Positions 54,483 to 64,000 of a stretch of DNA of 64,000 nt are shown piece by piece. A program made the position numbers and the translations under genes. This DNA comes from Devosia sp. Root413D1 (GTDB taxonomy: Bacteria; Pseudomonadota; Alphaproteobacteria; Rhizobiales; Devosiaceae). The notes under the pieces were generated by a model. That model did no database searches, was not told where the DNA came from, and saw only the letters and a list, made by a program, of their open reading frames with translations. The DNA is taken from assembly GCF_001425235.1 (NCBI RefSeq), contig NZ_LMEA01000012.1, positions 131,752-195,751 of the forward strand, written 5' to 3'. Numbering within the stretch: position 1 is the stretch's first letter; each line of letters begins with the position of its first letter.

Positions 54483-55898
54483 ATGACGGCCTATACAAAG
54501 CACGCGCGACTTCCGGGCCAGATCGTCATGCTCGGGTTCGGTAGTATTGGACAAGCCGTCCTGCCCCTGCTCATCCGTCATCTTGACCTGCCAGACGAAC
54601 CGATCACGATCTTCGCGGCTGACGCGAATGGCGCGGAAATCGCCCGCGAGTCGAATGCCAGGCTGGTGGTCGAGGCCGTGACGCCGGAGAACTACCGGGC
54701 CCTGCTCGGCCCACTGCTCACCAAGGGCACCCTGCTGCTCAACCTGTCGGTCGGGATCTCCAGCACCGCGCTGATCGAGCTCTGCCAGCAGAACGGTTCG
54801 CTCTATCTCGATATGTGCCTTGAGCCCTGGCCGGGCGGCTATGTCGATCCGTCACGCCCGCCGGCGCAACGCTCGAACTATGCGCTACGCGAAGCGGCGC
54901 TGGCGCTGCGGCAGAAATATCCGACCGGCCCGACCGCCGTGCTGACCATGGGCGCCAACCCGGGTCTCGCCTCGATTTTCGTCAAGCAGGGCCTGTTACG
55001 CATCGCCGCCGAGAACGGTCTGCAACTGTCGCCGACGGAAGCGATCGACTGGGCGGCACTGGCGCGCCGGCTCGATATCAAGACCATCCATATCGCCGAG
55101 CGCGACACGCAGGTCACCGGCCGACGCAAGCAGCGCGGCGAGTTCGTCAACACCTGGTCGGTGGCGGGGTTCATCGGCGAAGCGCTGCAGCCGGCCGAAC
55201 TGGGCTGGGGCACGCACGAGCAGCATTGGCCGACCGACGCTTCGCGCCATGGCAATGGCTGCGATTCCTCGATCTATCTCAACCAGCCGGGCGCCGCGAC
55301 GCGGGTGCGCAGCTGGACGCCGCTCGAGGGCGCCTATCACGGCTTCCTGATCACGCATGGCGAGTCGATCTCGATCAGCGACCACCTGACGGTCTGGGAA
55401 GACGGCGAAGTCGCCTATCGGCCGACGGTCCACTACGCCTACTACCCGTGCGACGATGCCGTGCTGTCACTGCATGAGCTCGCCGGCAGCAACTGGTCGG
55501 CGCAGCGCACGCGGCGCATCATTCGCGACGAGATCACCTGCGGCATGGACGAGCTGGGCGTGCTGCTGATGGGCAACTGCAAAGGCGCCTACTGGTTCGG
55601 CTCTCGCCTCAGCATCGCCCAGGCACGGGCGCTGGTGCCGCACAACAATGCCACGAGCCTGCAGGTGGCGGCGGGCGTGCTGGCCGGCGCCGTATGGGCG
55701 GCGCAGCACCCAAACTCAGGCATCCTGGAGCCGGATGATCTCGGCTATGACGAGGTGATGCAGATCGCCAGGCCCTATCTCGGCGATGTGGTGGGGGTGT
55801 ACACCGACTGGACGCCGCTGGAGGGTCGCGGCCAGCTGTTCAGTGAAGACCTCGACCGCGACGACCCCTGGCAGTTCAAGAACATCCGGGTGCACTGA
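54483..55898 (+). CDS. hss: Homospermidine synthase
   Basis: 471 residues, matching the bacterial enzyme of about 475. It makes sym-homospermidine from two putrescines using NAD+. The Rossmann motif is VMLGFGSIGQAVLPLL, with YLDMCLEPWPGGYVDPS, NPGLASIFVKQGLLR, NTWSVAGFIGEALQPAELGW, GCDSSIYLNQPGAATRVRSW and TDWTPLEGRGQLF all characteristic. Common in Hyphomicrobiales, where homospermidine is a major polyamine. Monocistronic, flanked by a divergent small gene and a convergent nitrilase-like gene. Confidence 0.93.
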   Translation: MTAYTKHARLPGQIVMLGFGSIGQAVLPLLIRHLDLPDEPITIFAADANGAEIARESNARLVVEAVTPENYRALLGPLLTKGTLLLNLSVGISSTALIELCQQNGSLYLDMCLEPWPGGYVDPSRPPAQRSNYALREAALALRQKYPTGPTAVLTMGANPGLASIFVKQGLLRIAAENGLQLSPTEAIDWAALARRLDIKTIHIAERDTQVTGRRKQRGEFVNTWSVAGFIGEALQPAELGWGTHEQHWPTDASRHGNGCDSSIYLNQPGAATRVRSWTPLEGAYHGFLITHGESISISDHLTVWEDGEVAYRPTVHYAYYPCDDAVLSLHELAGSNWSAQRTRRIIRDEITCGMDELGVLLMGNCKGAYWFGSRLSIAQARALVPHNNATSLQVAAGVLAGAVWAAQHPNSGILEPDDLGYDEVMQIARPYLGDVVGVYTDWTPLEGRGQLFSEDLDRDDPWQFKNIRVH

Positions 55899-55911
55899 GA
55901 GCTTCCGCTCA

Positions 55912-55935
55912 CCCCTCTCCCCGCGGAGAGAGGGG
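55912..55935. terminator. Imperfect hairpin between convergent genes
   Basis: CCCCTCTCC then GGAGAGAGGGG form a hairpin with a small bulge, 14 bases after the hss stop and 18 bases before the nitrilase-like stop. Likely shared terminator. Confidence 0.5.
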
Positions 55936-55952
55936 CTGCCGGTTTCTCTCTG

Positions 55953-56954
55953 CTAGAAGCTGTTGCGGCCGTCGCTGCGCGGATCGCCGGCGACAAAATG
56001 CGGTTCATAGAGTCCGGCCCGGGCCGTCCGCCGCCATGGACGCGACGGGTCGGCCGGATCAGTGGTGATGTCGGCCAGCGCGACCGCCGGTGTTTCGTCC
56101 GCCGGGCACTGGACCACCCATCGACCATTCGGGCCGACAATCCCGGCCGGAGCGCTCGGGCTGTGCTTGGCGAGAACGGCGAAGCTGACCCAATAGCTAT
56201 TGCTGGCCGCGTGCCCCTGGGCCTCAGCCGCGAATGCGCCGCCGCCATGAGGAAGTCCGTCGCCGGTGCTCGAGAACAGCACGCAATCGACGTCAAGCCG
56301 CTCGTACTCGGTGAATATCTCGGGGAAGTGCGTCTCCATGCCGAGGGCGCAGCCGAAACTGATGCCATCGACCTCGAAGGTCATCGGAACCGACCCCGGG
56401 GCATACATGAAGGAGATCTTGGTGTTGGAGAGCAGGCGCTCGTCGTAGCGGGTGACCAGCTCGCCACGATCCGAAACGACGTAGAGGCTGTTATGCGGCC
56501 GGTGCGGCGGCGACAGCCGATGCACTGCACCAAACACCACCCAGAGGCCGAGTTCGCGAGCGTAGCCGCGGGTCCGCTCCAGTTCCTCGCTGAAGACGCC
56601 CCAGTCGCAGCGATCCCAATCGGCTGGCCCGATCTCGTCTGGCCCGGTGGACGACAAGATGCGCTTATTGGGCGAGCAGATCGCGCCTTCGCCGAAATGA
56701 ACGATCCGGGCACCGGCCTCGGCCGCCTGCTGCATCAGGCGTCGCAGCGCTTCGCCGCTGGAGCGCAGGGCCGCGGCGTCGCGCGGATCATCGCAGAGCG
56801 TGGTCTGCGCCACGGCCAGGCGAACCGAGCGGACCTCAGGGCTGGGGTCTTGCTGGGAACTGGCTCGAACGTGCCGCAGCGCAGCAGTGTAGGATTCGCC
56901 GGTCTTGTTAGCGCGGCTGCGCACGCGGCGCTTGAAGTTCTGGTTTTGCGTCAT
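55953..56954 (-). CDS. Nitrilase-fold (carbon-nitrogen hydrolase) protein, catalytic residues changed
   Basis: 333 residues. An N-terminal helical extension (FKRRVRSRANKTGESYTAAL) precedes the nitrilase fold: VRLAVAQTTLC, GARIVHFGEGAICSP with the first catalytic Glu, TRYDERLLSNTKISFMYAPG, FGCALGMETHFPEIF and ASNSYWVSFAV. The family needs Glu-Lys-Cys. In my alignment the Lys of YDK is Glu (YDERLL) and the Cys of the ICYD-type motif is Gly (ALGMETHFPE), so it may be a non-enzymatic or altered member. The ATG at 56954 is kept because the extension looks conserved in style. Convergent with hss. Confidence 0.8.
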   Translation of the reverse strand: MTQNQNFKRRVRSRANKTGESYTAALRHVRASSQQDPSPEVRSVRLAVAQTTLCDDPRDAAALRSSGEALRRLMQQAAEAGARIVHFGEGAICSPNKRILSSTGPDEIGPADWDRCDWGVFSEELERTRGYARELGLWVVFGAVHRLSPPHRPHNSLYVVSDRGELVTRYDERLLSNTKISFMYAPGSVPMTFEVDGISFGCALGMETHFPEIFTEYERLDVDCVLFSSTGDGLPHGGGAFAAEAQGHAASNSYWVSFAVLAKHSPSAPAGIVGPNGRWVVQCPADETPAVALADITTDPADPSRPWRRTARAGLYEPHFVAGDPRSDGRNSF

Positions 56955-57575
56955 TTGTCAGGCCTTTCGCGTCCCGGACGAGTTCCCCAGCAACGGCATC
57001 CGAAACGGAATGAGACCAATGACAGCGACCCGAGACTAAAGTCCCTTTGCCTCCGTTCGAGACCATGCTGGGGAAGGTCCTGGGAGGTTCGGCGATGGGC
57101 CACGCACAGGTTGAAGATGGCGGGGTGAGGGTCGATTCGTCAATGATGGGGCGGCCGAACCGTCGTGCCCTCCAAAACCCCCTCTCTTGCAAAATCTAAG
57201 GCTTAGCCAAACGGCTAAACCTTAGATTTTGCTTTCTCCCCCGCCAAGGGGGAGATGATCCGTGCCTTCCACTTGCGCCTGAGTATCAGTCGGGACTCTC
57301 CCCCTTGGCGGGGGAGAAAGCGAAAACTTGGGCTTAGCGCAGCTAAGTCCTTAGTTTTCGGGAAGAGAGGGGGTTGTTGGGAGCCACCCGGGTTTGCCGC
57401 GGCGTGAGCCGCGAGACAAGACCGGCAATCCTGGAGCGCGCACAAAAACAGCAGGGGAGCGATTTTCATCTGCTTCCCTGCCGCTTTGCAATCTGATCGA
57501 CTCTTTCGAGTGTTCACGGATCGCACATACAATACGCCTTAGCCCGATGTGGGTTCCAGGCTTTGGCGAAAAAAA
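56955..57575. other. 621-base gene-free region
   Basis: No credible gene: short frames have no ribosome-binding site or recognisable product. The centre is occupied by the three-hairpin block at 57189-57360. Confidence 0.6.
57189..57360. repeat. Three consecutive inverted repeats
   Basis: IR1: 57189-57208 with 57213-57232 (GCAAAATCTAAGGCTTAGCC, one mismatch). IR2: 57232-57255 with 57297-57320 (CTTTCTCCCCCGCCAAGGGG outward). IR3: about 57321-57338 with 57342-57360 (CGAAAACTT...GTTTTCG). IR1 and IR3 share the AAGG/TTAGC core and flank IR2 symmetrically. Confidence 0.75.
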
Positions 57576-58847
57576 CTAGCCGAAACGATGGGCCGCGATC
57601 GAGGCGGGCTTCATCTCGATGGAGAAGCCGGCCCGCTTTGGCGGCATGTAGGCGGCTTTTTCGATGACGCAGGGATCGAGGAAGTGCTCGTGCAGGTGGT
57701 CGACATATTCGATCACCCGGCCGGTCTTGGTGCCGGAGACGGCGAGATAGTCGATCATCGACAAATGCTGCACATATTCGCAGAGGCCGACGCCGCCGGC
57801 ATGCGGCCACACCGGCAGGTTGTATTTGGCGGCCATCAGCAGCACCGACAGCACCTCGTTGAGGCCACCGATGCGGCAGGCATCGATCTGCACGATATCG
57901 ATGGCGCCGCGGGTGATGAACTGCTTGAACAGGATACGGTTCTGGCACATCTCGCCGGTCGCCACCTTAACCGGGGCAATGGCCTCGCGGATCTTCCGGT
58001 GCCCCTCGATATCGTCGGGGCTGGTCGGCTCTTCGATGAAATAGGGCTTGAAGCGGGAGAGCTCCTTCACCCAATCGATCGCCTGGCCCACTTCCCACAC
58101 CTGGTTGGCGTCGATCATCAGGTAGCGATCGGGGCCCATGATCGAACGGACGATCTCCAGCCGGCGGATATCGTCGGCGAGGTCGCGGCCGACCTTCATC
58201 TTGATGTGCGAGAAGCCGGCTTCCACCGCCTCGGTGGCGAGCCGGGTCAGCTTCTCGTTGGAATAGCCGAGCCAGCCGGCCGACGTGGTGTAGCAGGGGT
58301 AGCCATTCTGCTCGAGCTCGGCGATGCGCTCGGCCTTGCCCACCTCGGCTTGCCGGAAGATCGCCAGCGCCTCATCGGGGGTGATGGCGTCGGTCAGATA
58401 GCGGAAGTCGATGATCGAGACGAGCTGCTCGGGCGTCATCTCGGCGACGAAGCGCCAGACGGGTTTACCCGCCTGTTTGGCGAGAAGGTCCCACACCGCG
58501 TTGACCACGGCACCGGTGGCGAGGTGCATGGCGCCCTTGTCCGGCCCGATCCAGCGCAGCTGGCTGTCGCCGGTGACATGGCGCCAGAAGCGGCCGGGGT
58601 TCTCGGCGATCCAATCGAGTTCAAGCCCGGTGACGCGATCGCGCAGCGCTTCGATCGCTGCCACCACCACCTCGTTGCCGCGGCCGATGGTGAAGGTCAG
58701 GCCGTGCCCCTCGAGCGCCCCATCGGTCTCCAGCACCACATAAGCGGCGGAGTAATCGGGGTCCGGGTTCATCGCATCGGAGCCATCGAGCGAGGCGGAG
58801 GTCGGGAAGCGGAGGTCGTGGGTGCGAAGGCCAGTGATGCGGGTCAT
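57576..58847 (-). CDS. L-fuconate dehydratase
   Basis: 423 residues, enolase superfamily. [20 protein letters not shown] and [20 protein letters not shown] are diagnostic for fuconate dehydratase. Barrel residues: KxK ([10 protein letters not shown]), Asp in [10 protein letters not shown], Glu in [10 protein letters not shown], Glu in ATGEMCQN, His in [18 protein letters not shown]. It dehydrates L-fuconate to 2-keto-3-deoxy-L-fuconate. ATG 58847. Last gene of the CUT1 import operon; this suggests L-fucose or a related 6-deoxy or galactose-configured sugar (acid) as the transported substrate. Other fucose-pathway genes are not in the window. Confidence 0.9.
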   Translation of the reverse strand: MTRITGLRTHDLRFPTSASLDGSDAMNPDPDYSAAYVVLETDGALEGHGLTFTIGRGNEVVVAAIEALRDRVTGLELDWIAENPGRFWRHVTGDSQLRWIGPDKGAMHLATGAVVNAVWDLLAKQAGKPVWRFVAEMTPEQLVSIIDFRYLTDAITPDEALAIFRQAEVGKAERIAELEQNGYPCYTTSAGWLGYSNEKLTRLATEAVEAGFSHIKMKVGRDLADDIRRLEIVRSIMGPDRYLMIDANQVWEVGQAIDWVKELSRFKPYFIEEPTSPDDIEGHRKIREAIAPVKVATGEMCQNRILFKQFITRGAIDIVQIDACRIGGLNEVLSVLLMAAKYNLPVWPHAGGVGLCEYVQHLSMIDYLAVSGTKTGRVIEYVDHLHEHFLDPCVIEKAAYMPPKRAGFSIEMKPASIAAHRFG

Positions 58848-58879
58848 GGATCTGGTGAGGTTCTTTGGTCTTAGGTCTC

Positions 58880-59962
<1,083 letters not shown>

Positions 59963-59963
59963 G

Positions 59964-60857
59964 TCAGTGCTCCCTGATTGCCATTTGCTGGCGGTATTCG
60001 GATGGGGTGGTGCCGAGGTATTTCTTGAACACGCGCGAGAAGTATTGCGAGCTGCCGAAGCCGAACTCGACGGCGATGTCGGTCACCGGCTCGCTGGTGG
60101 TCGCCAGCCGGGTGCAGCAGCGCTTGATGCGGAGCCGCTGCGCATAGTCGCTGGGCGACATGCCGACTTCCTTGCGGAAGCGGTTGTGCAGGTAGCTGCG
60201 CGAATAGCCGAGCCGGGTCGCCACCTCGCCAATATTCAGCTCGCTGTCGGGGTCGGAATGCAGCACCTCGAGGAAATCGTCGATCAGCGCACTGTTGTCG
60301 CGGTCGGCGAGCTTCTTGTCCTGCGCCTTCCAGGCCTCGATCAGCACGGTGTGCAGTGCCGCCCGCATCTCGGCAATGAGGAGGCTCGAGCCGGTATAGA
60401 TGCGCGGATCGCTCATCAGCCGGTGCAGCTCGCCGATGGCATCCATGCAGCGCGCCTCGATGTCGTGCGTCAGGCCACGCCGCCCGAGATAGTTCTGAAA
60501 GTCGCGGAAACCGTCGCGGGTGAGGAGCGCCGGATCGGCGACGTTCGTGGCATTGGCCATGACGATCCAGAACGAGTGGCTGGGCGGATAGAGGCCGTTG
60601 ACGATGCGGTGCTTCTTATTGGCTGGGAACAATGCGAACTGGCCGCCCGAGACCGGCACCAGCGCCTCGTCCTCCAGCTCCCAGCAGGCCTCGCCTTCGA
60701 TGACGAAGACCAGCTCCGGCCCGCCATGCGACGTCCAGCTGTCGGTGGTGGCCATCGCCTTCTGGAACGTGGCAAAGCCGAAGGTCTTGATCTCGGGCAC
60801 GCCGATATCGGCGCCGCTGATCGAGGTGTTGAGATCGAGGATTTGCGATCCGAGCAT
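59964..60857 (-). CDS. AraC-family transcriptional regulator
   Basis: 297 residues. N-terminal cupin-like sensor domain ([40 protein letters not shown]) and C-terminal AraC double helix-turn-helix: [58 protein letters not shown] and [10 protein letters not shown]. Encoded inside the import operon between permease and ATPase genes, 12 bases from the permease stop, so it is probably an activator responding to the imported sugar and controlling its own operon. Confidence 0.9.
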   Translation of the reverse strand: MLGSQILDLNTSISGADIGVPEIKTFGFATFQKAMATTDSWTSHGGPELVFVIEGEACWELEDEALVPVSGGQFALFPANKKHRIVNGLYPPSHSFWIVMANATNVADPALLTRDGFRDFQNYLGRRGLTHDIEARCMDAIGELHRLMSDPRIYTGSSLLIAEMRAALHTVLIEAWKAQDKKLADRDNSALIDDFLEVLHSDPDSELNIGEVATRLGYSRSYLHNRFRKEVGMSPSDYAQRLRIKRCCTRLATTSEPVTDIAVEFGFGSSQYFSRVFKKYLGTTPSEYRQQMAIREH

Positions 60858-60869
60858 GATGGTCTCCGC

Positions 60870-61745
60870 TTAGCGCTTGATGCCGGTGCTGGCGATGCTC
60901 TCGACGATGAAGCGCTGGGCGACGAGAAACACCACGAGCAGTGGCAGCACGCACATGGTCACGGCCGCCATGATAACCGACAGCGACAGCGCGCCGAAGG
61001 AATCCGACAGGCCGAGCAGGCCGACCGGCAGCGTCATCACCTCGAACTTCCGCACAAAGATCAGCGGCAACAGGAAGTTGTTCCAGCTCGAGGTGAATAC
61101 GATGATCGACAGCGCGGCGATCGGCGGGCCCATCTGCGGCAGCGAGATGCGCCAGAAAATGGTCCAGTAGCTGGCGCCGTCGATAAAGGCGGCCTCCTCA
61201 TATTCGCGCGGCTGGCCTTCCATGAACTGGCGCATCATGAAGATGGCGAGCGGCGAGGCGAGACCCGGCAGGATCAGCGACCACAGACTATCGAGCAGTC
61301 CGGCAGCGGCCATGCCGTAGAACAGCGGGATCACCACCAGGGCATGCGGCACCATCAGTCCGACCAGTAAGAGACCGAACAGCAGCGAGCTGCCGGGAAA
61401 GCGCAGCCGCGAGAAGGCGAAGGCCGCCATGGCGCTGCTGACCACCACGCCGATGGTGGTGGCTGCCGCGACGATGAAGCTGTTGAGATACATGCGCAGG
61501 AACGGCAGCGGCGAATCCAGCACCGCGGCATAGGCATCGAAGTTGAGCCGCGTCGGCAGGAAGCTCGGCGGCAGCTGGTAGGCCTCGCTGGCCGGCCGCA
61601 TGCTGGTGGCGAACATCCACAGGAATGGCAGCAGCATGAAGATGGCGCCGATGCCGAGGACGATCATCACCGGCAGGTTGCGCCAGTCGATCACCCTGGT
61701 GGCCGAATGGACGCGGGCGGTGACGGAGGCTTGGGCAAGGCTCAT
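60870..61745 (-). CDS. Sugar ABC transporter permease, MalG type
   Basis: 291 residues, about six membrane segments (LPVMIVLGIGAIFMLLPFLW, YLNSFIVAAATTIGVVVSSA, and others). The EAA loop reads EYEEAAFIDGASYWTIFWRI and contacts the ATPase; the end IVESIASTGIKR is standard for this class. Starts 2 bases after the stop of the MalF-type gene. Inner-membrane pore half of the CUT1 importer. Confidence 0.93.
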   Translation of the reverse strand: MSLAQASVTARVHSATRVIDWRNLPVMIVLGIGAIFMLLPFLWMFATSMRPASEAYQLPPSFLPTRLNFDAYAAVLDSPLPFLRMYLNSFIVAAATTIGVVVSSAMAAFAFSRLRFPGSSLLFGLLLVGLMVPHALVVIPLFYGMAAAGLLDSLWSLILPGLASPLAIFMMRQFMEGQPREYEEAAFIDGASYWTIFWRISLPQMGPPIAALSIIVFTSSWNNFLLPLIFVRKFEVMTLPVGLLGLSDSFGALSLSVIMAAVTMCVLPLLVVFLVAQRFIVESIASTGIKR

Positions 61746-61747
61746 GG

Positions 61748-62632
61748 CTATCTCCCGGCGAAGCGACGGCCGAGCGTCAGCTGGATGGCGGTGACGATGG
61801 CGATGACGACGAGCAGGGTCAGGGCGGAAGCAGCGCCGGTGCCCAGTTCGCCGGCGCTGAAGGCTTCGGAGAACATGTACATCACCACCGAGCGGGTGGA
61901 ATCGCCCGGCCCGCCATCGGTGATGATCTTGATCGAGTCAAAGACCTGGAGCCCGCCGATGGTGGCGTAGGTGACGCAGAACAGGATGACCGGAGCGATG
62001 TAGGGCAGCTTGATGCGCCTGAGCGCGGTGAAGGGCGAAGCGCCGTCGATGCGGGCGGCTTCCATCAGGTTGCGTGGCACGCCCTGCAGCGCCGCAAGCA
62101 AGATAATGACGAAGAAGCCGACATTCTTCCACACGTCGATGATGACGATCGAGAACATGGCGACGTTCTTGTCGGTGAGCCAGCCGACCGGCGGCAGCCC
62201 AAGCATGCGGATGTAGTAGTTGATGGCACCGAGGTCGAACGAGAACATGAAGCGCCAGATGAAGGAGACGAAAGCCAGCGACACCAGCACCGGCAGGAAA
62301 TAGGCGAGACGGAACAGATAGAGCAGCGGGCCCGGGATGTTGCGGTCGAGCAGCACGGCGAGGCCGAGACCGAGCCCGACATTGCCCACCACCGCCAAGG
62401 CGATGAAGTAGAAGGTGTTGCCGAAGGTCTTCCAGAAACGCGGGTCGGTCAGCACCCAGTCGAAGTTGGCCCAGCCGACGAACTGGGTGGCGAGGGTCAG
62501 CCGGTCAACTTCCAGCACCGAGAGCAGGAGCGACGCCACCATCGGGATGGCCAGGAACAGCAGGTAGATGAGGTAAGCGGGGGCGAGGAAGCCATAGGCT
62601 GCCAGCGTTTCGCGTTGCCTGAGGGTTGCCAT
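61748..62632 (-). CDS. Sugar ABC transporter permease, MalF type
   Basis: 294 residues. LAAYGFLAPAYLIYLLFLAI opens the membrane domain; WNTFYF-like FGNTFYFIALAVVGNVGLGL follows. The EAA loop is NLMEAARIDGASPFTALRRI. Ends VTAIQLTLGRRFAGR. 56 bases after the binding-protein gene and 2 bases before the MalG-type gene. Confidence 0.93.
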   Translation of the reverse strand: MATLRQRETLAAYGFLAPAYLIYLLFLAIPMVASLLLSVLEVDRLTLATQFVGWANFDWVLTDPRFWKTFGNTFYFIALAVVGNVGLGLGLAVLLDRNIPGPLLYLFRLAYFLPVLVSLAFVSFIWRFMFSFDLGAINYYIRMLGLPPVGWLTDKNVAMFSIVIIDVWKNVGFFVIILLAALQGVPRNLMEAARIDGASPFTALRRIKLPYIAPVILFCVTYATIGGLQVFDSIKIITDGGPGDSTRSVVMYMFSEAFSAGELGTGAASALTLLVVIAIVTAIQLTLGRRFAGR

Positions 62633-62688
62633 GGTGTCCTCCGCCGGTGGCGAGAGGGGGCGCCCGAGCGGGCGCCCCGGGTCAAGCG

Positions 62689-63963
62689 TCAGTTGTAGGC
62701 GCGCTTCATGGCCCGCGACAGTTCACTGTCGAGGCCGCTGATGGTGGTATCGAGGTCCTCGTTGCCGTTGAGGTAGGCGCCGACGTAACGCATGGTCATC
62801 TCCTCGACCTGGGCAAAGTTCGGCGGCGAGGCGACCGGCTTGGCGGTGGCGGCCGAGCCGTAGAAGATCGCGGCGTTGTCGGGGAACGACAGGTACTTGT
62901 CGGTGGTGGCAAGGCTGCGCCAGGACGGGATCGAACGCTCGGAATCGGCGAGCTCGGTCTGGAACTCCTTGCCGGTCATTTCCTTGACGAATTCCCAGGC
63001 GAGCTCGGGGTTCTGCGAAGCGCTGGTGACGGCGAGACCGCCAATGCCGAACACGGTGGTTTTCACCTTGTTCACCGGCATGATCTGCACCCCGACATTG
63101 GCGAGGCCGCTGGCGCGGATCTCGGGGATCGGCCAGTGGCCGGCCGAGAACATCGCCACCTGGCCAGCGACGAACTTGCTGTCGCCGACGCCGGACTCGA
63201 AGGCCGGGGCGGACTTGTCGACATTGATCAGGTCATGGAGGAACTGCAACGTCTCGCGGAAATTGTCGGTCGCGACGGCCGACTGCTTCCAGTCGGCATC
63301 GAGCACGCTCGCCTCGTTGGTGAGGAACCAGGGCGTCAGACCGAAATTGAAGCCCGGCACGAAATAGCCGTACTGGGTGACGTTGCCATTGGCGTCGGCG
63401 ATGGTCAGTTGCTTTGCCGTCTCGCGGAAATCGGCCCAGGTCCAGTCGTCGGCCGGATAGGCGACACCGGCCTTATCGAACATGTCCTTGTTGTAGTAGA
63501 CGACGATGTTGTTCCACTCGGTGGGAAAGAAGTTCAACTGCCCGGTGGAGCGGGTGCGCATCCCGTCGAGCAGGTTGGGGTCGAGCTCGTCGAGCACCGC
63601 CTTGGCGGTCGGATCGGCATCGATGAGCGGCCCCAGGTCGCGCAGCAGGCCGCGATTGGCGGTCTCGGCAAACCCCTCGATGGCCGAGAACATGATGTCG
63701 GGCGCCGCGCCGGTCGCCACCTGGTTGATGAACGAGGTGTTGTACTCGCCCCAGGATGGCTGCGGCACAAACTGCGGTTCGATGGTGACGTTGGGGTATC
63801 TCAGCTTGAAGCGGGCGATCGCCTTGTCGGTCGAGTCGATCATCTGCTGGTTGACCGGCTGGAAGATCGTCAGCTTGGCGGTGATATCGGCCGCCGGCTG
63901 GGCGAGCACGGGCGATGCGGCCATGGCAAGCGCCATGACGCTGAGGGTCAATCGGGTGCGCAT
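62689..63963 (-). CDS. Sugar ABC transporter binding protein, family 1
   Basis: 424 residues. Signal peptide MRTRLTLSVMALAMAASPVL with cleavage near LAQ. Family 1 fold: AIARFKLRYPNVTIEPQFVP, ATGAAPDIMFSAIEGF, NIVVYYNKDMFDKAGVAYPA, DDWTWADFRETA, and a C-terminal lobe with QVAMFSAGHWPIPEIRASG. First gene of the operon; GGGAGGAC precedes the ATG at 63963. Captures the sugar for the importer that ends with L-fuconate dehydratase. The promoter lies in the last 37 bases or beyond the window edge. Confidence 0.92.
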   Translation of the reverse strand: MRTRLTLSVMALAMAASPVLAQPAADITAKLTIFQPVNQQMIDSTDKAIARFKLRYPNVTIEPQFVPQPSWGEYNTSFINQVATGAAPDIMFSAIEGFAETANRGLLRDLGPLIDADPTAKAVLDELDPNLLDGMRTRSTGQLNFFPTEWNNIVVYYNKDMFDKAGVAYPADDWTWADFRETAKQLTIADANGNVTQYGYFVPGFNFGLTPWFLTNEASVLDADWKQSAVATDNFRETLQFLHDLINVDKSAPAFESGVGDSKFVAGQVAMFSAGHWPIPEIRASGLANVGVQIMPVNKVKTTVFGIGGLAVTSASQNPELAWEFVKEMTGKEFQTELADSERSIPSWRSLATTDKYLSFPDNAAIFYGSAATAKPVASPPNFAQVEEMTMRYVGAYLNGNEDLDTTISGLDSELSRAMKRAYN

Positions 63964-64000
63964 AGGGTCCTCCCTGTTGGCGCTAAGCTTTTATTGGGCG

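Noticed and set aside
57394-57579. Short plus-strand frame next to the hairpin block
   Set aside because: 61 residues with no ribosome-binding site and no recognisable features; overlaps the end of the fuconate dehydratase gene.

Overview
The window is GC-rich, gene-dense DNA that most resembles a free-living or plant-associated alphaproteobacterium of the Hyphomicrobiales, possibly Devosia or a relative. This is an inference. It rests on homospermidine synthase, a DUF1236 protein, the large number of ABC uptake systems, and several families of short palindromic intergenic repeats. No rRNA, tRNA, CRISPR array, transposase or integrase was recognised.

Layout. 1-4.5 kb: tex transcription accessory gene, then a translationally coupled DUF885 metalloprotein and GAF protein pair. 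4.7-15.1 kb: GntR regulator and a dipeptide-type ABC importer interleaved with a creatinase-like M24 protein, an aspartoacylase-like deacylase and a prolidase-type amidohydrolase; together these look like uptake and hydrolysis of a peptide-like or N-acylated nitrogen compound. 15.0-16.7 kb: a small accessory island, with a DUF6036-type nucleotidyltransferase pair and an unknown gene. It carries degenerate copies of the last coding bases of the amidohydrolase at its edges. 16.7-29.8 kb: LacI regulator divergent from a second peptide-type ABC importer (Tat-exported binding protein, two permeases, fused ATPases) with a GHL6-like protein, GH42 beta-galactosidase, hydroxypyruvate-isomerase-like and tartronate-semialdehyde-reductase-like enzymes; this reads as oligosaccharide uptake and degradation.

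29.9-36.8 kb: a variant L,D-transpeptidase, a peptidase S51-like protein, an orphan sugar-binding protein divergent from an FCD-type GntR regulator, and two enolase-superfamily sugar-acid dehydratases. 36.8-46.9 kb: a type I secretion ABC/HlyD pair beside a large VCBS/RTX protein whose reading frame is broken inside its repeats, then a FecR-domain protein with a Gly/Asn-rich tail and a NarL-type two-component pair. This looks like a surface adhesion or biofilm locus. 47-56 kb: a winged-helix/TPR regulator, two DUF4242 proteins around a secreted unknown, DUF1236, a PhoPQ-like two-component system with a PepSY protein, a PilZ-like small protein, and homospermidine synthase. 56-57.6 kb: a nitrilase-fold protein lacking expected catalytic residues, then a region of nested hairpins. 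57.6-64 kb: a sugar CUT1 ABC operon with an embedded AraC regulator and L-fuconate dehydratase at its end.

The unifying theme is scavenging of oligosaccharides, sugar acids and peptide-like compounds, plus a surface/adhesion and sensory block. Functional names are family assignments made by eye from translated sequence; no database search was run.
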